From Chromera velia (Eukaryota; Sar; Chromeraceae): a DNA stretch of 37,013 nt. The translations under genes were made by a program, and so were the position numbers. Position 1 is the first letter of the stretch, and each line of letters begins with the position of its first letter. The stretch is taken from NCBI GenBank assembly GCA_018398765.1, contig JAHBMJ010001082.1, positions 1 through 37,013 of the forward strand. The letters run 5' to 3'. Below the pieces are notes generated by a model. The model was not told where the DNA came from. It did no database searches and was given only the letters and a program-made list of their open reading frames with translations. Shown piece after piece: positions 20,813-32,800 of the stretch.

Positions 20813-21306
20813 TTAATTCCCTCTTCCCCCGCCTCTGCCCCCTCTCCCCCCGCCATCCTTATCGTCTCTCCCAGGAGGCTTCGGGCGGACGTAGGTGCCA
20901 TCAGCGAGGGCGTGAAGCATCTCAGGGACGGGCTGACCGACTTGGTTGAGGAGGTCGATGATCTGAGAGGGGTCGAACCTGCATGCATGTATGCACACAA
21001 GAAGGAGAGAAAGAGAGAGAAAGTGTGTGCGAAGAGAGAGGAGAGGGGAATGCGTCCATGCAAGCAGACAACAGTGGACAGACAGACTAATTTGACCTCT
21101 GTAGAAGAGCATCAGTCCATGTATCTTTTCTATCCACGTGCATAAATAGGTGCAAAAAACCTTATGATTTTAGATCAGGTAGATCAAAAGTCATCACAGT
21201 GTATTTTTATCCTTCCCTTCTGTCTTTTTGCAAATTTCCTTCCGACCAAAAACATCGACATGATAGCGCACACACACGCACTCTCTCTCTCTCTCTCTCT
21301 CTCTCC

Positions 21307-21339
<33 letters not shown>

Positions 21340-21361
21340 CATACAGAAAAGACACACACGC

Positions 21362-21417
<56 letters not shown>

Positions 21418-24400
21418 CTGACTTGAGCATGTCATCGAGGAAGGAGATGGCAGTCCCCTTCACACCGATACGGCCAGTCCGACCGATGCGGTGAACATAG
21501 TCCTCAACGAGGTTTGGCATATCGAAGTTCACCTGCAATTAAGGAGAATGGAACGGCAAGGGAGGTGAGAGAACAAGCAACTTAAGGGAAAAAAACGAAT
21601 TAAGTTCACACAGAGGCCACAAAAAGGAGGGAGGGAGAGAAAGAGGACGCACAAGAAAGAACACGATCGATTCACGACGAAACACCAAATGAGAAGAAAA
21701 GAGGAACCGAAAATAGGGAGCATGCAGACACCAACTTGTAGCAGAGGAGAGAGTAAGATTGAGGGGAACTCCGAGGAAAAGAGACCAAGACGCGATCAAG
21801 ACAGATACCTACATAGATGGTGAGAGAGAAGACAGACAAAGGAAAAGAAATAAAGAGAGACTGACGACGTAGTCCAGTCCCTTGATGTCGAGACCTCTGG
21901 AGGCAAGGTCGGTTGCGACGAGGACTTTGCAGGCTCCTGCCTTGAACGCTCTCATCACGTACTCTCGCTCGTCGTGCCTCTTGTCTTCGTGAATGCCGTA
22001 AGCCTCGATGCTGTTGTCTCGGAGCGCTCCAGTGACTTTGTCGACGTCTGCACGCACGCAAACAGGAAAGAAAACAAATTCATTTCATGGAGGAACGAAG
22101 AAGGGAGCAGATTGTGGACCCAGAGACTGACTAGCGAAGGGCAGCAACAAAAAGGAAGGAAAGAAGGAAGGAAGGAAAGAAGGTGAGATGAACCGACGGC
22201 CCTCTCCAGATACAAACTGAGATAGAAAAAAAGGGAAACGAGAGTGATAGTGAGCGAAGTAAAGACGGAACGGACACCTCGTGCGGAATCTTTATGTTCC
22301 AGTTGAGGTCGTCAATTTGCCTCTGTACCTGTATGCTTCCTTATTGACTGACTGACTGCCTGCCTGACCTTTCTTTGTCCGGCAGAAGATTAGAGTCTTG
22401 GCGTTGGCGTCGACGGACTCGCACAGGCTTTGGGTCAGCTCCAGCTTCTCCTTGTAGCCCTGCATTGTGATGGATGGATGGATAGAGGGAGAAAGAGAGG
22501 GAGGGAGTGATTTAGAGAGCAGAGAAACAAATGCGTTTGTTTTGCTTTCCCCCCTTGTTCTTTCTGTCTTTCTTTCTTCATTCTTTCTTTTGTGTGCTTT
22601 CCGACAGAAAGACAATCAAACGAACGACACACCCTTGAAGCACCCCCTAGAGGCGGACTGTGACAAACAAAAACTTCAAAAACCCCGCGCGACCAACTTA
22701 CCGAGGGGAATCTGAACAGCTGCCTGATGTCGGGGTTGGCCCTCAACTTGGAGGAGCCGACTCGGACCCACACAGGATTCTCGTGGCACAGAGCCTTGGC
22801 GAGATCCTCAAGGGCATCGTCGAAGGTCGCAGAGAAGAAGAGCGTCTGCCTGTCTTTTCGGATCATCTGGGAGATCTTTCGGACCTGCACACAGCGACAC
22901 ACAGGGAGGCAGGCAGGCAGGGGGGGGGGTTGGAGAAGTGAGGAGGAAGTGCGGCAAGGGGCCAGAGAAAAACTTTGGGTCGAACAGTGGTAGAAGTACG
23001 CGAGAGTGGAAGAAGCAAAAGAAAGAAAACAACAGAGAGAGAAGAAAAACGTCGACTCGATCTGACCAACCAATCGTCAAGAAAGACGCGGGACGAAAGA
23101 AAGAAAGAAAGAAAGGAAGGAAGGCAGGAAGAAAGAAAGAAAAGGAAGAAGAAAGAAAACCTTTTAAGGAAAAGTGCATGAATCATCGATCGATCTCACT
23201 TGACAGACTGACCGACCTGAATCTCGAATCCCTGTTTAAGGAGACGATCTGCCTCGTCGAGCACCAGCATGCTGCACCTGTTCAGTCTCAGGTCACCTCT
23301 CTGCAATCAACCAGGCAAGCAAGAACAGATATTAATAGATACGTGAGAAGGAATGAAGTGAATTATTTCAGATGAAGCCCAAAAGTTTTGTACAAGCAAC
23401 GTAGTCGACAAAGAAGAACGAACGCAAAGAAAATGCAGAACTATACTCCACGACTTCCTTCTACTGCATGCCTAGCTGATCGGGGACAAAGAAAGAAAGA
23501 GAGAGAGACCGGCAGACAGGCAGAAACAGATAGAAGGAAAAGAAAAAACAAGACCCCCCCCCCCCAAGAAAAAGAGGCCGACCTGGATGAAGTCGATCAA
23601 ACGTCCAGGGGATCCGATCACGACATTCGGTTTGTTCTCCATCATTCTTGCCTGTCTCCCCGTGCCTGTCCCTCCGATAAGGAGAGCTGTTCGGAGGACG
23701 GACTGGGAGCTCTTGGCGAGTTTCACGACCTCTTCCTGAATCTGTGTGGACAGCTCTCGGGTGGGGGCGATTACGAGGCAGATTGGGCCATCGCCTTCGT
23801 TCAGGGGCGCCTGCAACAGGTCAGATGATACAAAAAAGTGGGGAAGGAAGGAAGGAAGGAGTGAGTGAAAAAATGGAGAAAGAGAAATGGAGAAAGGGGC
23901 GTTGCGAAGCGAGAGCGAGAGAGATAAGCAAGCCGACTGAGAACGGGAGACGTCTGTCACGGCGAAGCACGATACAGGAAAGAACATCATGAGATTTGAT
24001 TGGCACGAAAACACAAATGCAACGAAGGAAGACAAGAAAAACCAACCAGTCGACCGACATACCTGCGCGTTGATGTGCATGAGACATGGGAGGAGGAAAG
24101 CGAAGGTCTTCCCACTTCCTGTCTGAGCTACGCCGATGAGATCTCTGCCCTGCATGGCTACAGGTCAGGCCTGCATTTGGATTAGTGTGGGCTTGACCAT
24201 GGACAGTTCTTCGATCGCCTTCATGATGTACGGGGGGAATGAGGCCTGCTCGAAGGAACAAATGGGCTTGGGGACGTCCTTGGAGGGGGCAACCATGATC
24301 TGGTGTTCCTCTCTGATGACCTTCGCCTGATGGGAGGACATTGCCTCCACATCCGGGTGCAGGACGTAGGGACACTTCTGCACGTCTCCGTAGGCGCCCA

Positions 24401-26347
24401 TCTCCTCCTGCACGTCAGTGAGTTTCTTCTCGATTTCCTGCACAGAGCGAAGCAGCGGTAAGAGAGGAAAAACGGGGGAAGGTGCAGGTGATAAAGGGCG
24501 ATCGTTCCAAAGAAAAACGGTTGAGAAAATGAAAAAACGAGATCTGACAAGGATGAGCAAAGGACAAAAACGAAACAGAAGAACAACGGCAGAAGAAAGA
24601 GGAAAAGGCACAGTCAAGAAAGCCAAAAAAGTGGGAGAGAAAGACCAGACGACCATCCTAGACAATCAAAGAAAATACTAGTCCATCCTCCCCCCTTCTC
24701 CCCCCTCACTAACTGACCTCCCAGTCGAATTCCCTGTTGGCCTTCTCAGCACCGGGAGGAGCCCACTCAGCAGCGCCATCGAAGTTGAAGGTGTCGCCGC
24801 CGGTGTTCTCAGACGCACCGAAACCCCCGGCACCACCTCCGAAACCGCCACCCCATCCATCTCCATCACCCCCTCCCCCGCTGTCTCCCCAGCCAGCATC
24901 ACCGGCAGGCTCGGCCTTGGCAGCACAAAACCTGACAGCCTTCTGCCAACCATCTTTGACCTCTTCCCCTCCTGTGACGGTCAGATTCGGGCAGCTCTGT
25001 GCATTAGTCCGGTCAACCCTCGGGCCGTTATTCAGTCCGTCCTTCTGAATTCTACCCCTGCCGCCCCCCCCCCGCGCTGCCTGAAGAGGGTCCTCTGTCC
25101 CCCCGTACTCCACAAAGGGACGTTGGATGATGTCGGCAACGCGCCCCTCCGCTCTTTCGTGTTTCGGCTGCAGAACCTCTCCAACAGGCGATGCATTTGT
25201 TTTCCAAACGTTCGGAGGTCCAGGAGGTCTTTCTCTTCCCCCCCCCACTGGCAGTGCCAAGTCCCCGCGCGGCCGTGCAGGAAAAGGAAAGGCTGTGGGG
25301 GCACCGTGGCGCTGCATCGGGGCCTGTCGTGGAAGATGAACAACTGGGAGGGCATGGCTGTAGACCCTCATCATGTCAGCAGGGCCGTTGGGCCCGACCG
25401 TGATGGGCATCTCTTCTTCCTTCTCCTCCACCTCTTTTCCTTCCATCACCCCCTCATCCCCTTCTCTGTCCTCCTCTACTTTCCTGTTCAGAGAATGCCC
25501 CCCTGCCCCCCTTTGCTTCTCGACAGGGAGCTCAGCCGACTGTGTACCACAAAGCCTGACCGTCTCCTCACCATCTCTGATCTCTCCCCCTCCCTTCTCG
25601 CCCTCGTCCTGGTCGCCCCCATTGACCGGACCCAACTCCTCCTTCTTCTCGACATTTCTCAGATCAGGGGTCGGCTTTGACTTGGTCGGTTTAGGGGTCG
25701 CGCTCGCACTCCCGAAAGGTTCCAGCCGCTTCCCCCCATCGCCTCCCGAGCCGCCACCGCCCTGCTCTTCATCCCCTTTCCCCTTGTGATCCTCCTGTCC
25801 CCCCCTGGGAAGCGGAAGAAGGAGCAGTGCCTCCAACCGAGGCAAGAACGGAGCTGCCTTTCTGTTGCTCCGCTCCCCCCTTTCCCCTTCAACAGGTTGC
25901 ATGTTTGAGGAGACAGCGTCTTGTTCACTTTCACCTTCAGCGACGTTTGGGAACGGGAAGAGAAGGTGAGGCATCAGGGATTGCAGTCGGGGATTCAAAT
26001 AGACGCTCCCTTTGTCCTCTGTCGTCTCTTTTTGTTCCCCTGTGCCTGGGGGGGGGGGAGGAAGGCGCTGATCCTCGTCCTTCTCCTCTTTTCCTTCCAT
26101 GACCCCCCCTTCCCCTTCTCTGTCCCCCTCTACTTTCCTGTTCAGAGACTGCCCCCCTGCCCCCCTTTGCTTCTCGACAGGGAGCTCAGCCGACTGTCTC
26201 CCACAAAACCTGACCGTCTCCTCACCATCGCTGACCTCCCCCCCTCCCTTCTCGCCCTCGTCCTGGTCGCTCCCATTGACCGGACCCAACTCCTCCCCCT
26301 TCTTGACAGTTCTCAGATGTCTGAAAGGGGGCGTCGGTGAATGAGGT
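20813..26347 (-). CDS. DEAD-box ATP-dependent RNA helicase, DDX5/DBP2-like, with RGG tail
   Basis: Exons in transcription order: 26347-24718, 24437-24063, 23810-23583, 23300-23217, 22884-22702, 22459-22369, 22047-21866, 21532-21423, 20978-20813. Phases all match, giving about 1017 codons from the first of these exons. Core motifs: Q-motif region ([17 protein letters not shown]...PTLIQMQ), [54 protein letters not shown] and HRIGRTGR. All catalytic motifs are intact. The C-terminus is a Gly/Arg RGG tail ending in TAA at 20813-20815. The first exon is a long low-complexity region holding two repeat modules and a Gly-rich end ([12 protein letters not shown]). Members unwind RNA in splicing, ribosome assembly or decay. 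The TGA at 24165-24167 falls inside the Q region. Upstream exons (26701-26871 and beyond) are likely but their joining is uncertain. Confidence 0.88.
21284..21419. repeat. Compound (CT)n/(CA)n/(GA)n microsatellites
   Basis: CT run to about 21324, short CA run, then CA from about 21359 and GA from 21394 to 21418. The last ends directly at the donor (minus GTCAGC at 21422-21417) of helicase exon 8. Confidence 0.9.
24165..24167 (-). other. In-frame TGA inside the helicase exon 2
   Basis: The minus strand reads [31 protein letters not shown] with no frame change. DDX5/DBP2-type helicases carry Trp at this position (Q-x-W-P). The change is one base from TGG. No GT-AG pair can remove it without deleting flanking conserved residues. 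Confidence 0.9.
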
Positions 26348-27119
26348 CTGCGGACAAAGAGACGCAGATAAACGCAAGAAGAGAAGGGAGGGTCGTTGAA
26401 GCTATTGGAGTCTGGTGAGTCTGGTGAGTGGCACGTGTACAATACGACAAAAGGGAACAGGCAGAAAGAATGATCATGACAGCATAACAAGATATCCGAA
26501 AATTCAGGCAGAGTGAGTGAGGACGCTGAGGGTACGGAGAAGCCAAAACGGGACTGGCCGGCTGGATTGGGCGTTCTCAATTGGAGGTACGCATGAATAT
26601 ATGAATATGTGAGCTGATGAACACGGCGAGCACCGTTTTCTCTTCGAAGTGCCACTCCCTTCTTTTTGCACCCTCCCAGCCGGCTGACTGACTGCCTGAC
26701 CTTGAAGAAGACACAGATTCCACCAGTGAGGACCGGCGACGTCCTGCAGGGCTGGATGGAGAATGTCCCCTGCTGGGCGTTTCCTGTGGGAGTTCCCTCT
26801 CCTTCTCGGTCAGGGTTCTTGAAGACCGGAGAGGGCTTCTCCCAGATGGTGGGGGGGGGGCAGACACCGCCCTGCAACATGAATGAAAAGGGAAAGAAGG
26901 GAGCAAGGGATCGAGTGAAGAAGTCAAAGAAAGCGGATGGATGAGAGGAAGTGAAGGTCACGTTTGGATGCCAGCTAGCAGGCCACCAAAAAAGAAAGCG
27001 AGCCCCGCCCCCCCGCAGAAGCCGACAAAGAAATCAGAAATTCAGAGAGGCCCCTCGCAGACGCAGAAAGAAGAAGAAGAAGAAGAGGCGCGAAAGACGG
27101 GCTCTTTTCATCCATTCCT
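24974..27119. repeat. Right arm of segmental duplication, copy 1
   Basis: This matches 34857-37013 in direct orientation, covering most of the helicase first exon, the 171-bp candidate exon and its upstream flank. Copy 2 lacks about 90 bp of the intron near 26360-26450 and carries an in-frame coding insert near 35524-35640. Confidence 0.9.
26701..26871 (-). CDS. 171-bp candidate N-terminal exon of the helicase gene (copy 1 of 3)
   Basis: Bounded by TTGCAG before it and GTCAGG after it on the minus strand, 57 codons, symmetric in phase. Two frames are open. One reads GGVCPPPTIWEKPSPVF... and looks like folded protein. The other (AVSAPPPPSGRSPLRS...) is Ser/Pro/Arg-rich and is the one whose phase fits the next exon at 26347 and the upstream module exon at 28692. 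An ATG six bases before the acceptor could alternatively be a start codon. Near-identical copies lie at 28179-28349 and 36593-36763, all with the same ten-C run. The domain is not recognised. Confidence 0.5.
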
Positions 27120-28178
27120 ATTTCCCCCTTTTTCTTTCTTCCTCCCCCCATGCATTTCTCCAAAAAGAGGCAGGAAGGGTGCCCACAGTGCAGTACGAAG
27201 AGGAGAAATTCCGACTGCCACTCGATAAGTGGCGTGATTAAAATAGAAAGCACTGATCGACTTTTCCCTCTCGATCACTTGATTTGCGGTCGACCACTAT
27301 CTCTTTTCCCCTTTCCCTCAGTGCTTCTTATCCTAAGCCGTTCGTTTCTCCCTCTCTCACTTTCTCATTCCCCCCTTCCCCCCCCCATTTTCTTCTCCCC
27401 CCCCTCCCTTTCCTGCCTCCTTTCCTTTCCGTTCCCTCGCTGTCCTTAGAAAACAAACCTGAGTGTCTCGTTGCCAAGACGGGCCGTCGCTGTCGGATCG
27501 CTTGTACGTCTCGGAGGAGAGAAGGGCACTGACAGGAATGATGCGCTGAGAGTCTCAACATGTGGAACGCTGCAGTGAGTGCAGGAAGGAAGGAAGGAAG
27601 GGAGCAGGCAGTAATTATGAAACTTTTGTTTTTTTCTCTGGGCAGGCAGACGGGCGACATGCAGGCAGAGACAAACGGAGAGAAAGATAGAAAGAAAGGC
27701 AAAAGGAAGGTGTCTGCAGGGGTGGAAACGAGGGACCCTCCCCCACGTGCGTTGTGGGAGACAGCTAGGCTACACAGACGGCGAACAGTTTGATCATTGG
27801 ACACTGAAACAAGTCTGCATGTACGTGAGACATCCACCCGTTCAACAAGGCACACACACGCGCAACGACAGGACCTCCGGACATGAAGGCATGCAGAGAA
27901 TCATGCAGGCACGCAACAGGCAGCCGGAATCAGACTCTTTCTTTCGTTTCGGGCTTTTGCAAAGAAGACACAAAGGAGATTCAAGGCGGCTATGAACAAA
28001 CAGACTTTGGCACCTTCGCCCGACGCACTATTCCGTAAAAGAACAAAACAAAAAGACAGGGGGTCAGATCCCTGTGCCAATCCATGCACGTACATGACTG
28101 CATCGGGATGACCGTCGGCCTTCTGTCACGTACAGGTTTCATCCTTCTTTGAATATCTTGCGTCCTTGACTGCCTGAC
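27120..28178. other. Spacer between two copies of the candidate exon
   Basis: C/T-rich on the plus strand around 27300-27450, otherwise unremarkable with short ORFs only. It is probably an intron or an inter-unit spacer of the duplicated helicase N-terminal exons. Confidence 0.4.
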
Positions 28179-28349
28179 CTTGAAGAAGACACAGATTCCA
28201 CCAGTGAGGACCGGCGACGTCCTGCAGGGCTGGATGGAGAATGTCCCCTGCTGGGAGTTTCCTGTGGGAGTCCCCTCTCCTTCTCGGTCAGGGTTCTTGA
28301 AGACCGGAGAGGGCTTCTCCCAGATGGTGGGGGGGGGGCAGACACCGCC
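28179..28349 (-). CDS. 171-bp candidate exon (copy 2 of 3)
   Basis: Same splice signals and length as the copy at 26701-26871, with one or two substitutions, including Ala to Ser in the GGVCPPP frame (synonymous in the other frame). It is preceded by the module exon that ends at 28692 in phase 2. It could be an internal exon of the same helicase transcript or a remnant of a tandem partial duplicate. Confidence 0.45.
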
Positions 28350-28691
28350 CTGCAACATGAATGGAAACGGAAAGGGGGAAGGGGCAAAGAAGTGCTTCAG
28401 AGGGTCAGAGAAAGCACGTTGATCAGAAAAAAGTGACTGGAAGACAGAAAGAGCGAGTGTCATGATGAAACAACAAAGACACTGACTGCGGGGGGGAAAC
28501 GCAAAAACAAAGAACGGAAAGTGAAGGAATTAAACAAGAGATCAAAAGACACAGAAAGAGAAGGAACCCCTCCGGTCGGAATGACAATCTGAATCAAACG
28601 ATCACTCGTCCCTTTCTTCCTCTATTTGTGCTTCCATCCTTTCTGTCCCCCCCCCCCTCCCCCCTGTTTTTCCATCCTGTCTGAGACATAC

Positions 28692-29805
28692 CTCGGCGTT
28701 TCCTTCCCAAAACGGGGGGCTGTTTGGTCATGGTCGTTCTGTTGCTGTCTCGCAGGAGAGACGGGCATGAGACGCGCTCGAAGCGTTATCGGAGCATCGT
28801 CACAGTTTTGTTCCCCCCCGACTTCCTCCAGGTCAAGACGAGAAACCTCATGAGGAGGAAGAGCACCTTCGTCCTCCCCTGTAGGGTTGGGAGAAGGGGC
28901 AACGACAGGGACAGGGACAAGGACAGGGATCGGCTCAAACCCTTCTGCCTCCTTCTCACGATCCTCTGCCTCACTGCCGGTTGGGTCTGGGAGGGGGGGG
29001 TGGAGGGGTGCTTCACCATCTCTGACCTCTCTCTCGCTCTCCTCGCCTTCACCTTCCACCGACGAAGCCAGAGGCTCGGCGGCAACGCGATCGTCCTTCT
29101 CGCCCCCCTCCTTCTCGCCCTCATTTCCTTCCCCTTCCCTCTCCCCCTCTACTTTCCTGTTCAGAGAATGCCCCCCTGCCCCCCTTTCCTTCTCGACAGG
29201 GAGCATGAGGAGGAAGAGCACCTTCGTCCTCCCCTGTAGGGTTGGGAGAAGGGGCAACGACAGGGACAGGGACAGGGATCGGCTCAAACCCTTCTGCCTC
29301 CTTCTCACGATCCTCTGCCTCACTGCCGGTTGGGTCTGGGAGGGGGGGGTGGAGGGGTGCTTCACCATCTCTGACCTCTCTCTCGCTCTCCTCGCCTTCA
29401 CCTTCCACCGACGAAGCCAGAGGCTCGGCGGCAACGCGATCGTCCTTCTCGCCCCCCTCCTTCTCGCCCTCATTTCCTTCCCCTTCCCTCTCCCCCTCTA
29501 CTTTCCTGTTCAGAGAATGCCCCCCTGCCCCCCTTTCCTTCTCGACAGGGAGCTCAGCCGACTGTCTCCCACAAAACCTGACCGTCTCCCCACCATCTTT
29601 GACCTCTCCCCCTCCCTTCTCGCCCTTGTCCTGGTCGCCCCCATTGACCGGACCCAACTCCTCCCCCTTCTGGACACTTCTCAGATCAGGGGTCGGCTTG
29701 GGCTTTGTCGGCTCAGGGGTGGCGCTCGCACTCCCGAAAGGTTCCAGCCGCTTCCCCCCATCGCCTCCCGAGCCGGTGAGGATTGGGGGCGTCGGAAACT
29801 TAGTG
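28692..29805 (-). pseudogene. Module exon with a frame-breaking 355-bp tandem duplication
   Basis: On the minus strand it starts after CTGCAG as [20 protein letters not shown] and contains the [10 protein letters not shown]...VEKERGAGG module also found in the helicase first exon. It then continues with acidic sequence and ends ETP(R) at a GTATGT donor. With the duplication (28849-29203 and 29204-29552) the exon is out of phase. Without it, entry and exit are both phase 2 and fit the neighbouring 171-bp exon. So an intact ancestral exon is implied, and the present sequence is either damaged or misassembled. Function unknown. Confidence 0.5.
28849..29552. repeat. 355-bp tandem duplication
   Basis: Two head-to-tail copies starting CATGAGGAGGAAG and CTGTAGGGTTGG, nearly identical apart from a six-base difference in a GACAGG run near 28910. 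Boundaries are at 28849, 29204 and about 29552. Confidence 0.85.
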
Positions 29806-32800
29806 CTGCAGACAAAGAGGCGCAGGTAGATAGACAGATGTAGTGGCAGGAAGGAGGGGGATACGCTGTCACACAGCACCATTTAGAGACAGACCAGCCA
29901 AACGCTTCAGGGAAGAAATGTTCCAAAGAGAAGCATACACAAGGATGAGTTCAGTATTTACACCAAAAGCCTGGACACGACACGCAGCTTCGCGGGGTGT
30001 TTGTAAAGAAAACGTCAGGGAGGGCTCGAGGCGCTGATGAAACAATTGACGTGTGCACAGCATGAGACGCAAAACAACGAGCAAAAACCAAACGAAGTCA
30101 TTTTGGGAGAGCCAGGAGCCGAAACAAGAGTATCCCGACAGGGCTTTCTGAGAGGCTGAATCCACTGACAATGTCTCTTGCGGGTCCTGGAGCTCTGGGA
30201 TTTGAAAGCTGCAGGCACGGGAAGTGTTGGCACGGTTCATTTCCAGACACAAGTATATACATGGGAGTCTGCATTGACAGAACATGTGGAGCAGAGAATT
30301 AACGACAGCCATGCAGATAGCCGCACGTCAGTCATACTGCAAAGAGCTTTCAGACAAACCGCGACGGATCCGGAATAGGTAAGCAGGAAGGTGGTGGTGA
30401 GAGGGAGCAAGAAACGAAGCTTGACTACTTCTTCTCGAACGATTTTGCCTTGACGTGAATGTTCTGCGCACTCGGAATGATTGTTCATCTTGACTGACAT
30501 TGCCGTCGACGCCACGGAAGTTCTTTGCTGTTCCAACTTCGGCTCCTCTTCTCTCTTCTCCTCCCTCTCATTTCCCGAATCCTCCTTGACTTGGATTCTT
30601 CCAAAACAACACCACCGAGCGCACCTGCTTCTGGCCCCGGGAGTCATCGATCTGCACGGGAATTCTTTAATTTAGACTGCGTTTGACATTGCCAAAGAGA
30701 AACACGTTAGGCGCTCCATCGATCCGAAACTGAAAGCACTTGTTTCGTCACACATTCCTCAACTGCTGCAGTGCCTCGTGACAGTCGTGAAGCCAAAATG
30801 AACAAGTAAAGAAGTCATACAGTTTACACAATTAATTAAACTCATGGTTGATCTATATATATATATATATACACGTACGTATCGCTACATACAGCGAGGG
30901 CGCGTGCGAACTGCCTCAAAAGATCTCAAAAGTATACATGCATGCAGCAAAGCAGCTAGGAGCATGCGTGGAAGTGAGTTCCGAAATGTGCCCCTCAAAC
31001 AGAAGCCGAATTTCCGGGGCCGTCACCCGATTTTTGAGATGAAAATCGGCTGCAGGGCTCACTGCATGCATGAACGAATGCACGTTCGACAATTATTGTT
31101 AACGCATATATATGCGCTGCATGAAATCAAGTCTAGCTATATCATGTGAGAACCTCTTCTCTTTGCAGCATGAGAACTGTTTTATGGGCTGCCCTATGTA
31201 ACAGAAACGACTGCATGTGCACGCATAGCAACGAGGAGCACACGAAGGTAAAAGGATCAGAACAACAGGTTTGAGTCAAGAAGCTGCGCAAGCAGACTGA
31301 GTCCGTTTGCAAAACAATGGCACAATGCTAAACGGTTTGCCGGGAGGAAAACAGCTTCGTCGACCTTTAGCAATCAAGGATGAATGCCAACACAGTGCTG
31401 TACGGAGATTCTTTTTCATATTAATATGAAGAAAAGAAGCAGAAACGGGACACACATGGGATCACGCATACATGAAGGTACGTCCCTCTCGGTTGCAGGT
31501 AAGGATTTTTGAAACCTGGTGCCGGGCGCTCTTTACGATTGGCGGGCTCAATCTATCTTGGTCAGTAAGAGTGCAATTGGTTTGATCATTCAATTTGCTG
31601 CTTTGCGTCAGAGAGTGGAACCATTCGTCACTTCCGTCTGCTGATGGCTCGTCAAGTTTGCATGCTTACATACAGATCTGTATCTGACTTTCTGTCATAC
31701 CACGGCTTCTCGTTGCGTTTGGTACTTCCAGAAGGTTTGAAGACCGTCTGTAAAGGGAAGTGCAGCTTTTGTAGGGGCGTTTATCCCTTCGTTTGCGAGT
31801 CGTCAGTCATACCGGTCCTGTATACCGGTCACTGCAGTTAATCACTTCTCAATTTCACAAACCGGGGCCCTGTCCAGATAGACGGCTTCACACAAATGTC
31901 AGCAAACAAAAGAGAAGCTGTTCAAGAACAGAGAGAGCCTTCTTTTGGATCTGAAGACGGAGAAAATTCTTGTACCAGCCGCGTAGATCCTTGCAGGTGG
32001 CTCAGGAGGGTATGGGAAGACATGCTAGTCTGGATGAACATCATGAATTAAGCCGGGTCAGTCGGAAGAAGAGGGTCTGGGGTTAGGAATCGCACCTGTC
32101 CGACTCTGTCCATGTTTCTCTCATTCTTCAAAGCCAAACTCAAATCAAAAGCCAAAGCCTCCCCTCCGCCCCAACCAGCCCGCATCAAACCCGAGGAGTT
32201 TCTAGGGAAGAAAGACGTCATACTCAGTCTGAGGTCGATTTTTAAGTCGGACTTCGAGTCAGAGAAAGTCTGTGAGGAGCCTGCTCTCTCCTCTTCTTTC
32301 TCCTCTTCTTCTTTCTCTCCTTCCTCTTTTTTGTCTAGTTTTTGTCCTCCGTTGTCGTTTTGGGGAGGGGGGTGAGTGAAGAAGAGAGCTAAGGTATGAC
32401 GGGGCTGGGCTCTGAGCCTCTGAGATCAGGCCCTCGCTTGCCCTTGCTCAGAGACGAAATCCAAAAAAAACGTCGCTTCCTTTGCCCTCGCTTCCTTTGT
32501 TTCATTCTTTCTTCTTTTTCTTTTTTATGAAAACGCACCATTTGTGGTTGCTTTCTTCAGGAGTTCGCTCCAAAGGGGCATGCGTGTGCAGTTTGAAGGA
32601 TTTATGGATCGTATAAGCTAAGACACAACTGGACTACGGTGCAGCACGCAAACGGTGCCAAACATATTCAAACACTATAGATCATACATACAAAGCATTG
32701 AACAGGTTTTAAATGAAAAAAAGAGACCGAAGTCATGATATAGTCAGAGACATATAGTCTTTAATTGCATGCAAGATTTTTTTTTTTCTTTCGTCTTTTC

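Noticed and set aside
25123-26340. Plus-strand ORFs opposite the helicase first exon (Ser/Pro/Leu-rich).
   Set aside because: They are antisense shadows. The minus-strand frame ends in the helicase core and its splice phases are consistent.
24709-26961. A single 750-residue minus-strand ORF as one exon.
   Set aside because: The stretch between 26700 and 26348 has splice signals at both ends and contains an in-frame stop in the duplicated copy (near 36495), so it is better read as an intron. The ORF is open there by chance.
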